Positions 19,501-26,564 of a DNA stretch of 36,116 nucleotides are shown piece after piece (the stretch's first letter is position 1; each line of letters starts with the position of its first letter). The stretch is from a bacterium CG2_30_37_16 (lineage in GTDB: Bacteria > Patescibacteriota > CPR2): positions 1 to 36,116 of the forward strand of contig MNYC01000026.1 in NCBI GenBank assembly GCA_001872945.1, given 5' to 3'. A model generated the notes under the pieces. That model had not been told where the DNA came from. It ran no database searches and saw only the letters and a list, made by a program, of their open reading frames with translations. The position numbers and the translations under genes are program-made.

Positions 19501-19593
19501 AATGAGTACAAAAATCCACCAGGTATAGGAAAAGAAAAAAATCCCAATCTTAATAATTTCTTGAATTATCGAATATATCAAATCTAAAGACAT
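16564..19593 (-). CDS. TraG/VirD4-like or DUF87-type membrane ATPase with disordered Asn-rich C-terminus
   Basis: MYIIGKSGVGKSYSL Walker A, IDPHGDLAEMVI, DFYLYVDEFQNFA Walker B, LIVANQYITQM; N-terminal TM. Confidence 0.8.
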   Translation of the reverse strand: MSLDLIYSIIQEIIKIGIFFFSYTWWIFVLIFAWEAYQNRRKTDWVENMDHVILKVEVPKNNEKGPVAAEMMFASLHGILKDAEDQRREGSIQEHISFEIVASLNNISFYIWLPVYLKDYLEGQLYAQYPSAEITIVNDYSTQIGNGDDGYHIYGTEISLEKDHMLPIKSFISFEVDPLASITSVLSKLDDLNEQIWIQYLIQPEGNDWQSKSQSHTSNVRSGNSPMTLNSIFGSIKSAPFTLPKTLISMALKAPEPSSGPAAKPSLSKHEEAEMTAIDTKAMKLGYNVKIRVIYASKNPGKVKYRLQAVAGSFKQFNTTLNGFVSSKTIPGKTVLDEYRARFFDDGFILNIEELASIYHLPHVSVETPNINWVSSKKSAPPANLPLEGSSSPEELTLFGQTNFRGNKQKFGIKKEDRSRHMYIIGKSGVGKSYSLALLSISDIYAGHGVCIIDPHGDLAEMVIKYIPEYRIKDVVYFNPADTLFPIAFNALECPNPDFKEMIASGFVSIFKKQFGYSWGPRLEYVLRYTILALLDTPDSTMLGVIRMLTEKNFRQKIIKNIKDPVVRNFWEKEYATYNDRFATEAVAPILNKVGQFIASPLIRNIVGQPVSTVDVRKIMDEEKILIINLSSGRIGEDNSALLGSMMITKIQLAAMSRADIPAEERKDFYLYVDEFQNFATESFAKILSEARKYRLDLIVANQYITQMEETVRDAVFGNVGTLISYRVGAKDATFLENEFSKLFTSEDLINLDNRHIYLKMLIDGVTRQPFSAQILNLLPSKIDHSKEIYKYSRDNFARSKDEVEDLINKFSTSIPQNENGEEVSDSDAGGERRTNNYATKRPVEDKKPSNFNREERPVYKPRVEKRNEPQLPRHHDNSSQIIERNQTQEKTMKQPVKQFHSRPNENQNSNYSQFKKPYRSNHTDYNNSSRNTSSNKHAAVKPNEQNLRDAIQSALAKKQGDSSNEATNTNNRPNTASDKNNNNIINNDNNIKDDGSREIKPGETIVFK

Positions 19594-19598
19594 GAAGT

Positions 19599-20612
19599 TT
19601 ACTCCTCAGGTAAGGAGTAGGTGGCCTTGCCTACTCGGATAAATTTGTTTTTGTTTTGAAGGTTTAATACGATAGTAGTTTGTTTAACCTCTCTCTTCTC
19701 TAACACTTTTTGAATAATATCATTTTTATGGAGAACCCGATATTCGGTAAGGATTTCGGTAATAATATCTGTTACAGTACCCGGCCTGTAACCCCAATCG
19801 GTTAAGGCATAAATACCTCTACCGATAAGAACAAATCGCTCATCACGGATAAGTTCATTATGAACAGCCTGTCTAGTTATGGATTTTTTAGACATGGTTT
19901 TTACTCTTGCGGCAATATCCGAAAAGTGCAGCGGTTTTCCCTGTTTTATTAAAATATAATGAGTTTTATCCTTGATGCTTTTTGGATTAACAGACGGCCA
20001 AATTGCCAGTCCGACATTATTTTCATCTATGACAATGGTTTTACTTAGTTTAATTGCTTTTTCAATTAGTTCATTTAAAGGTTCAGTATTAAGAATTTCT
20101 TTAATTTTAGTAGTCAAAGTGTCTAACGCCATCGGTTTGCCGTGTTCTTTTAATATCTCGGTAGCCTTCATGGTGATCTTTTTTATATCTTTAAAGCTAT
20201 AGTCGTTACTTATAAAGCAAGCTCTTATATGGTCATCTTCTGAAATTTCTTCAATATCAGATGACAAGTTGAGAAGTAGTCTAATGTTGTTGAAATTTTG
20301 TTCTCCAAATAGTTCTTCTGCACTTTTGGCACTTAGAATTCCTTCTTTGGTAACAATACTAAATAATGCTTGATATTCTTCTTTTTCTCCAAGCTTTGCA
20401 TTTTTTAACTTACCGAGAGCTGCTTTTTCAATTTGTCTGACTCGTTCTCTGGTAATATGGTATCTTTGACCAATTTTTTCTAAAGTCATTCTTGATCCGT
20501 CTAAACCAAATCGAAGAATAAGCACTTCCCTACTTCTATCTTTTTTTAGAAGCTTAAGTGCCTCGTTAGTTAGCTGTTTTAAATCATATTTTGATAAGAC
20601 AGATTTTTGCAT
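19599..20612 (-). CDS. sigma-70 region 4-like HTH protein with HARE-HTH-like wHTH segments
   Basis: REVLILRFGLDGSRMTLEKIGQRYHITRERVRQIEKAALGKLK matches sigma region 4; KTHYILIKQGKPLHFSDIAARV...ALTDWGYRPGTVTDII resembles HARE-HTH. Confidence 0.72.
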   Translation of the reverse strand: MQKSVLSKYDLKQLTNEALKLLKKDRSREVLILRFGLDGSRMTLEKIGQRYHITRERVRQIEKAALGKLKNAKLGEKEEYQALFSIVTKEGILSAKSAEELFGEQNFNNIRLLLNLSSDIEEISEDDHIRACFISNDYSFKDIKKITMKATEILKEHGKPMALDTLTTKIKEILNTEPLNELIEKAIKLSKTIVIDENNVGLAIWPSVNPKSIKDKTHYILIKQGKPLHFSDIAARVKTMSKKSITRQAVHNELIRDERFVLIGRGIYALTDWGYRPGTVTDIITEILTEYRVLHKNDIIQKVLEKREVKQTTIVLNLQNKNKFIRVGKATYSLPEE

Positions 20613-20641
20613 TTTTTTTTAGCTAATTAATAGATGCACAA

Positions 20642-20670
20642 ATTATAGCATCTTGATGATAATTTGTCAA
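20642..20670 (-). promoter_or_regulatory. consensus sigma-70 promoter
   Basis: Minus strand TTGACA (20670-20665), 17 nt, TATAAT (20647-20642). Confidence 0.8.
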
Positions 20671-20676
20671 CGGTTT

Positions 20677-22764
20677 CTAGAGAATTTCTTTTTCATCACC
20701 ATTTTTAGCTTCTTCGTACTTACAATTAGAGCAAACGATTTTCTTTCCTTTTTCTACCATTAATGTCTGGCATTTGGGACATTTTTTGTCAACCGGCTTA
20801 TCCCAGCTGGCAAAATCGCACTCAGGCCACCTAGAGCAGCCAAAGAATATTTTGCCTTTTCGACTCTTTTTCTCGACTATGTCGCCTTCATTGCATTTGG
20901 GACATTTTATATTTAAAGGAATAGAGAATGGTTTTGTAAATTTACAATCCGGCCATCCGGAACAAGCAAGAAATGTTCCAAATCTACCCTTCTTAATTGC
21001 CAGTTGTTTGCCGCATTCGGGGCATTTTTCTTCAACTAGTTCCGGTGGTATTTCCACTCTTTCTATGGTTTCACTCTTTTCGGCCAGTTGCTTAGAGAAC
21101 GGATCCCAAAAATGTTTAATAACGTCTTGCCATTTTGTCTCTCCTTCAGCGACGTCGTCAAGTTCCTTCTCCATTTGCGCCGTAAAAGTAATATTTATTA
21201 TATTGGAAAAGTTTTCGGTAAGTAAATCGGAAACGATAAATCCAATTTCTTGCGGAATTAACTTACGGTCAATGATTTGAACATATTCCCTATCCTTTAA
21301 GGTGCTTAGGATTGGTGCGTAAGTTGAAGGACGTCCAATTCCTTCTTCTTCCAAAACTTTAATTAAACTGGCCTCGGAATATCTTGGGGGTGGTTGAGTA
21401 AAATGTTGATTCGGCAGCAAGTCCAACAATTTTAGCATTTCGCCAATTTCTATTTCGGGTAGAATTCTCTTTTCTTCTTCTTCCTCTCTTGCATGACTTT
21501 CTTCATATACTTTGGTAAATCCCGGAAATATAATTCTGTTCCCGTTGGCTCTTAGTGCGTAGTCTGATGCTTCAATATCTATGGCGGTTTGTTCCATTTT
21601 TGCCGATGCCATTTGGCAAGCAATTGCCCTTTTCCAAATAAGCGAATAAAGTTTTAATTGGTCTTTTGTTAGGTATTTAGTTATAGCCTCCGGTTCAAGC
21701 TCCGGATAGGTTGGTCTTATTGCTTCGTGTGCTTCTTGAGCAGCCTTTACCTTTTTATAAACTCTTACTTTTTCCGGAAGATATTCCTTACCATACTTAG
21801 TTTCAATTACGCTTCTAATTTTATTCAATGCTTGGCTGGAAAGACTTGTGCTATCGGTTCTCATATAGGTTATAAGGCCGGTGTTTCCTCTATCCCCTAT
21901 TTCAATTCCTTCATACAGCTGCTGTGCCAACATCATAGTTTTTTTTGCGCTAAAGCTCAATTTTCTTCCGGCGTCTTGTTGCAGAGTTGAAGTAATAAAT
22001 GGTGCAACCGGATTTCGGTTAACTTCTTTTTTTGTAACATCCTTGACTTTAAAAGTGGATTTTTTCAGTTCCTCTACTATTTTGTTGGCTTCTTTTTCGT
22101 TCTTTATGTCAATCTTTTTACCTTTAAAACTCTGTACAAAGGCGGTAATTTCTCCCTTTTTAGCTTTGAGCAGTGCACTAATTGACCAATATTCCTCGGG
22201 TTTAAAAGCCTCTATTTCTCTTTCTCTTTCTACGATTAAACGCAATGCAACAGATTGGACCCTGCCTGCCGATAAGCCTCTTCTTACTTTAGTCCAAAGC
22301 AGAGGGCTCAGTTTATATCCAACAAGCCTATCTAAAATACGCCTGCCTTGCTGGGCATCAACAAGGTCTTTATTTATTTTTCTGGGATGAGACACAGCAT
22401 CGGTTAGTGCCTCTTTAGTGATCTCGTGGAAAGTAATTCTTTTTGCTTTATCGCTGGTATGATCAAGCCCGGTAGCTTTTAGTATGTGCCAGGAAATAGC
22501 CTCCCCTTCTCTATCAAGGTCCGTTGCCAGAAAAACGGTTTTTGCCTTTTCAACTTCTTTTTTTAAATCATTTATGACTTTTTGAGCTTTCTTGGGAATA
22601 ATATAAGTAGGTTTAAAATTTTTATCTACATCAATACCCAGTTTGGTTTTCGGAAGATCTCTTATATGTCCAAAACTGGCTTTAACTTTATAATCGGGTC
22701 CCAAAAATCTCTCGATTGTTTTGGCCTTTGCCGGTGATTCAACTATTAATAAATTTTTTGCCAT
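20677..22764 (-). CDS. topA: DNA topoisomerase I
   Basis: LLIVESPAKAKTIERFLG, TDLDREGEAISWH, YMRTDSTSLS, IGRPSTYAPIL, three C-terminal CPxC zinc ribbons. Confidence 0.97.
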   Translation of the reverse strand: MAKNLLIVESPAKAKTIERFLGPDYKVKASFGHIRDLPKTKLGIDVDKNFKPTYIIPKKAQKVINDLKKEVEKAKTVFLATDLDREGEAISWHILKATGLDHTSDKAKRITFHEITKEALTDAVSHPRKINKDLVDAQQGRRILDRLVGYKLSPLLWTKVRRGLSAGRVQSVALRLIVEREREIEAFKPEEYWSISALLKAKKGEITAFVQSFKGKKIDIKNEKEANKIVEELKKSTFKVKDVTKKEVNRNPVAPFITSTLQQDAGRKLSFSAKKTMMLAQQLYEGIEIGDRGNTGLITYMRTDSTSLSSQALNKIRSVIETKYGKEYLPEKVRVYKKVKAAQEAHEAIRPTYPELEPEAITKYLTKDQLKLYSLIWKRAIACQMASAKMEQTAIDIEASDYALRANGNRIIFPGFTKVYEESHAREEEEEKRILPEIEIGEMLKLLDLLPNQHFTQPPPRYSEASLIKVLEEEGIGRPSTYAPILSTLKDREYVQIIDRKLIPQEIGFIVSDLLTENFSNIINITFTAQMEKELDDVAEGETKWQDVIKHFWDPFSKQLAEKSETIERVEIPPELVEEKCPECGKQLAIKKGRFGTFLACSGWPDCKFTKPFSIPLNIKCPKCNEGDIVEKKSRKGKIFFGCSRWPECDFASWDKPVDKKCPKCQTLMVEKGKKIVCSNCKYEEAKNGDEKEIL

Positions 22765-22854
22765 AAGTAATACTTTAAGTAAATTTTAGATTTCGTCAAG
22801 TTTTGTTTTGTTAATTAATATAATATAAAGATTATTTGATGTAGAGGCAAGCGT

Positions 22855-23934
22855 TTATTTAGACGGATAAATTACACCATTTATATTTTTAACTTGACCT
22901 TTAAGTTCCATGCTTGAAACTAAAACGCTTATTTTTGATATGGATCGATTTAGCTCTATTGCCAATTTTTCTATGTCTAATGGAGTTATTAGTGCTGATA
23001 TCAGTTCCCTTTCCGCGTCTGACAGTTCTTGTGTTTTTGAATTTTGATTAGTTAGTAAAATATAATCTTCTAAAATATCATTAGCCGAAGTAACCGGCTT
23101 TGCACCTGTTTTAATTAAGTTATTCGTTCCCCTGGAGTTAAGGCTTAATGGACTTCCCGGAACGCTGTAAACATCCTTGCCAAAATCTAAAGCAAAATCC
23201 GCCGTAATTAAAGCACCGGATTTTTCAGCGGCTTCAACTATAAGAACTCCATCACTTAAGGATGCAATTATTCGATTTCTGCCGACAAAGTGGTATCTCT
23301 GTGTGATAATTCCGGGGGGATATTCTGAAACAATAGTGCTTCCCGTATCAAGTATTTTGTTTGCCAAAGTAATATTGTGTGATGGATAGATACGATCTAT
23401 CGGAGTTCCAAGGACAGCAATAGTCTTACCGCCTCCTTCCAAGCAGCCGCGGTGAGCTTCACTGTCGATTCCTTCTGCAAGTCCGGAAACAATTACCATT
23501 CCGGCTCTAGCTAAAGTGGTGGCAATTTCATTTGTTATCATTCGTCCGTCTGTAGTGACCTTTCTAGCTCCCACAATTCCAATAGCGGGTGTTTCAAGTT
23601 CGAAACTCGGGTTGCCTCTTATGTATAGTAAAATCGGTGGATCGGATATGTTTTTAAGTTTTTCCGGATAATCCTCATCAAATAGTGAAACTACCTTAAT
23701 ATTTTTTTCGCTGAGTGTTTTTGCGATACTCGAAGGCTCAACAATCTTTTTTTGATCAAAATAAATATTTATTTCATTTTCTCTAACGAGGCCGCATTCT
23801 GATAATGTTTTCTTGGAAGCGTTCCAGAAATTTCTTGCAGATTTAAAGTAAGTGAGTAATTTTAAAATAGTGGAAGACGAAAAAAGTTGCATTTTGTCAA
23901 TTGCTATCAAAATTTCTTTATCTTTTTTGTCCAT
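22855..23934 (-). CDS. dprA: DNA processing protein DprA
   Basis: GIVGARKVT, IVSGLAEGIDSEAHRGCL, GRNRIIASLSDGVLIVEAAEKSGALITADFALD. Confidence 0.95.
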   Translation of the reverse strand: MDKKDKEILIAIDKMQLFSSSTILKLLTYFKSARNFWNASKKTLSECGLVRENEINIYFDQKKIVEPSSIAKTLSEKNIKVVSLFDEDYPEKLKNISDPPILLYIRGNPSFELETPAIGIVGARKVTTDGRMITNEIATTLARAGMVIVSGLAEGIDSEAHRGCLEGGGKTIAVLGTPIDRIYPSHNITLANKILDTGSTIVSEYPPGIITQRYHFVGRNRIIASLSDGVLIVEAAEKSGALITADFALDFGKDVYSVPGSPLSLNSRGTNNLIKTGAKPVTSANDILEDYILLTNQNSKTQELSDAERELISALITPLDIEKLAIELNRSISKISVLVSSMELKGQVKNINGVIYPSK

Positions 23935-23958
23935 AAAAACATAATATCACAAAAACCA

Positions 23959-23987
23959 TTGACACAAAAATACTTTTATGTTAACAT
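23959..23987 (+). promoter_or_regulatory. promoter of the structured leader
   Basis: TTGACA (23959-23964), 17 nt, TAACAT (23982-23987). Confidence 0.65.
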
Positions 23988-24022
23988 AACGTAGTTAGTT
24001 GATAATTTAATCGTATTCTTTT

Positions 24023-24150
24023 AACGAAAGCTATGACCCACGACACATTATGTGGTCACCTTATGGTCGCGGGTAGCTAGTGGTGAAATCGGTCGTTTTT
24101 TTTGTTACCTTTTTTAGAAGTAGCAAGCTTTCGTTTAGCTTGCTTTTTTT
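24023..24150 (+). ncRNA. candidate riboswitch-like structured 5' leader ending in an intrinsic terminator
   Basis: AACGAAAGCT (24023-24032) pairs perfectly with AGCTTTCGTT (24126-24135). Terminator is AGCAAGC (24122-24128)-loop-GCTTGCT (24138-24144)-T7. Internal stems AGCTA/TAGCT, CCC/GGG, CGAC/GTCG; possible pseudoknot TCACC/GGTGA. Confidence 0.6.
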
Positions 24151-24220
24151 ATTGAAAAAAGTTCATTTAAGGTGAATTTCTTCCAGTAAAAAAGATTGGA
24201 TCTTAAAAAGGAGGTGGAAG

Positions 24221-25030
24221 ATGGAAAGTTCGACAAAAATTCTTGTTTTTGTTGCAATCTTTTTCGTGGGCATTTTTGCCTACAGTCAAACGTCAATTGG
24301 CGAGAAGCTTACTCAGCTGAAGGAGGTTAAAGAAAAGATTACGGAACTTGCAGACACTAAAACACAAAATAGTTCTGCTAAAACGAATGATATCTACGCT
24401 TACAAAGCTACGTCTAAAAAATATGCGGCTTCTCTATATCTTCATCGGTATGAAGAGCATATCAAGTTAAAAAGTTGCTATAAGAGTCATTTGAGGCAAA
24501 CTAATAATAAGGTAGAGAAAATGGCCATAATAGATGGACTAGTTATGCTTTCGCAGATTTCCGGAATGCCATATGCTGGCTACGAAAGTAATCTAACCGC
24601 TCTTCTTATAAGAGACCAATCTCCATTAGGAAAAAAAAGGTTAAGATTGCACTTTGTGGCATTGGGGTTGGCTAAAAAACAATACCCAAAACAGCAAAAA
24701 AAGGTTTCTATTGCAGGATCTACGCCGGAAATGGATGCTATTGATCCGCTCGTAAGGCTTTATTGGCCGCATAATCCCAATGACGCATTATCTGTATATT
24801 GGAGAGAATCAAGCGGACTACCCTATGAATTAAATCACGGTGGGTGCCAAGATTTTGGCATAACACAGATTAATCTGAAATGGCAAAAGCATTATATGCA
24901 AAAATATGGCTTGACCTTAACAGATCTTTACGATCCGGTAATAAATGTTGCTTTCGGTAGAATTGTTTATTCCAACTGGAAGTGTTCATTTAAACCGTGG
25001 GTAGCTTCAAGAAAATTAGGAATACACTAG
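24221..25030 (+). CDS. lysozyme-like/lytic transglycosylase (SLT fold), N-terminal anchor
   Basis: VYWRESSGLPYELNHGGCQDFGITQINLKW resembles the SLT catalytic Glu region; SD AAGGAGGTGG. Confidence 0.7.
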   Translation: MESSTKILVFVAIFFVGIFAYSQTSIGEKLTQLKEVKEKITELADTKTQNSSAKTNDIYAYKATSKKYAASLYLHRYEEHIKLKSCYKSHLRQTNNKVEKMAIIDGLVMLSQISGMPYAGYESNLTALLIRDQSPLGKKRLRLHFVALGLAKKQYPKQQKKVSIAGSTPEMDAIDPLVRLYWPHNPNDALSVYWRESSGLPYELNHGGCQDFGITQINLKWQKHYMQKYGLTLTDLYDPVINVAFGRIVYSNWKCSFKPWVASRKLGIH

Positions 25031-25047
25031 AAAAGGAAGGGATTAGA

Positions 25048-25584
25048 ATGAAAAGCATGTTTGTTTCTTCGGCAAAAATGGCACTAAAGGACTTAAATAG
25101 TCTAATAGCGGATCTTTTTGACAAGTCGCTAACGACCGGTTTCGGGCATAAATTGTTCGGTCCACTAATTATTGTGCTGATCAAATTTATGATTCCGCTT
25201 CTTATCATTCTGTTAATGTATTTATGGAGTAGAAGGTATGGAAAGAGGCCGGCAGTGCATTTTATGTGCGTGGTATTGCTGACATCTGTTGTCTTTGTTT
25301 TTAAGGCAATGTTTTCTCTATTGTGGTCATTTGTTTGGCAAACTATTGATGAAGTTAGAGAGATCTTTAACAACTTAAGCCATATGAAGAGAGTTGTTGC
25401 CAGGAAGAAACTGGATGACAAACTGGCCGAGGAAATGAAAAAGCTAGAGTCAGTAGAGAAAAAAGCAAAGCAATTAAAGCAAGTTGAGGAAATAGATACG
25501 AGTAATAGTGAAAAGATTGAAAAACGACGTAGCCGCATAATTAGTAAGTATGATGGATATCTTCCAGACAAAGATATTAAGTAG
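25048..25584 (+). CDS. hypothetical two-TM membrane protein with coiled-coil tail
   Basis: Two hydrophobic segments then a charged coiled coil; SD AAGGAAGGG before ATG 25048. Confidence 0.6.
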   Translation: MKSMFVSSAKMALKDLNSLIADLFDKSLTTGFGHKLFGPLIIVLIKFMIPLLIILLMYLWSRRYGKRPAVHFMCVVLLTSVVFVFKAMFSLLWSFVWQTIDEVREIFNNLSHMKRVVARKKLDDKLAEEMKKLESVEKKAKQLKQVEEIDTSNSEKIEKRRSRIISKYDGYLPDKDIK

Positions 25585-25598
25585 CTTTTAGCTACCCC

Positions 25599-25636
25599 GG
25601 GGAGTTTCTTTAAATGAGGGACTCCCCTCTTTTTTT
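25599..25636 (+). terminator. intrinsic terminator
   Basis: GGGGAGT ... ACTCCCC then TCTTTTTTT. Confidence 0.75.
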
Positions 25637-25667
25637 AGGAAGAAAAACTTTTTTGTCAAAAAAGTGC

Positions 25668-25766
25668 TTGACAAAATAGGAATTATTTGCTATGATACTC
25701 TATCAATCAATTGGTTGATAAATTTTTTAAAAAATAGTTGACAAAAGAATAATGGTTTGATAAAAT
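25668..25766 (+). promoter_or_regulatory. tandem sigma-70-like promoters with a palindromic operator-like site
   Basis: P1: TTGACA (25668-25673), 17 nt, TATGAT (25691-25696). Near-palindrome TATCAATCAATTGGTTGATA (25701-25720) over P1 +1. P2: TTGACA (25738-25743), 17 nt, TAAAAT (25761-25766). Confidence 0.7.
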
Positions 25767-25772
25767 TTCTTG

Positions 25773-26007
25773 ATGGTTATTAAAAAACCGTAATTTGATA
25801 AGCAAACCCCTCCGTTGTTCGGAGAATTCTGCTAACGAGCGGGACCTTAACCACCCTCCTTAAGGCCACTCGTTAGTATAATTCTCCCAGCAACACGTCT
25901 GCCTAATAATTTTATAGAGGCAGATCAAGTCAATTTGACAGTTGTTGTATTTTGGGAGGCCTTTGCAAACTCGAGAAAGACCCCGCGTAAGCGGGGTCTT
26001 TCTTTTT
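25773..26007 (+). ncRNA. orphan structured small RNA with C-rich apical loop
   Basis: No ORF. P1 GCAAA..CCTCC/GGAGG..TTTGC (25802-25813/25955-25966). Rod GGAGAATT/AATTCTCC, CTAACGAG/CTCGTTAG, CCTTAA/TTAAGG with loop CCACCCTCC. Side hairpin TCTGCC/GGCAGA. Confidence 0.7.
25975..26007 (+). terminator. strong intrinsic terminator of the ncRNA
   Basis: GAAAGACCCCGC-gtaa-GCGGGGTCTTTC followed by TTTTT. Confidence 0.9.
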
Positions 26008-26009
26008 GT

Positions 26010-26564
26010 CTAGGTACTTACGTTTGCCGGCCCATCTTTTATAAAAGATATGAGAAGGTCATAGAGTTTATTAAAAGAAGCATCAATAGTTTCTTGTTCT
26101 ACTTCCCCTAATTTTCCAAGAACATATTTTTCGGTTGGGATTTGACTAAGGCTTTCTGTTTTAATGCCTATTCTTATCCTAAAAAAGTTATCGTTATTTA
26201 AATTATTGATTATTGAATCAATTCCCTTGTGTCCGCCGGAAGAACCACTTTGTCTTGTTCTAATTTTGCCAAGTGTTAGGTCCGCATCATCATAAATAAC
26301 CCAAATTTTTTCTACCGGTATTTTGTAATAATTAGCAATTTTTAATGCTGCATTGCCGGATGAATTCATATAGGTTTGCGGTTTAGCAAATATAATTTCC
26401 TTTCCTTCAATGGACGTATCAACAATTTGGGCATTAAATTTTTTATTAAAAGAAAAGCTCAAACCGTATTTTGCAGCAAGTGCGTTTAAAAACATAAAAC
26501 CGACATTATGTCTTGTTTTCTCATAATCTTTGCCCGGATTTCCAAGTCCCAAAATTAATATCAT
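26010..26564 (-). CDS. pth: peptidyl-tRNA hydrolase
   Basis: LILGLGNPGKDYEKTRHNVGFMFL, KPQTYMNSSG, VIYDDADL, GGHKGIDSI. Confidence 0.96.
   Translation of the reverse strand: MILILGLGNPGKDYEKTRHNVGFMFLNALAAKYGLSFSFNKKFNAQIVDTSIEGKEIIFAKPQTYMNSSGNAALKIANYYKIPVEKIWVIYDDADLTLGKIRTRQSGSSGGHKGIDSIINNLNNDNFFRIRIGIKTESLSQIPTEKYVLGKLGEVEQETIDASFNKLYDLLISFIKDGPANVST

Noticed and set aside
20774-22390. Long + strand ORFs within topA
   Set aside because: Antisense shadow ORFs over a clearly conserved gene.
24023-24150. c-di-AMP (ydaO) riboswitch for the lysozyme-like gene
   Set aside because: GTGGTGAAATC loosely resembles the GGGGUGAAUC piece, but the other ydaO signatures (GGAGGAACC region) are absent. 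Kept as unknown.
25773-26007. tmRNA, RNase P RNA or SRP RNA
   Set aside because: No tag ORF or tRNA-like ends, no GAGGAAAGUCC/ACAGAAA motifs, and no GGAAGGAAGCAG-type SRP loop. 6S RNA cannot be excluded without a covariance search.
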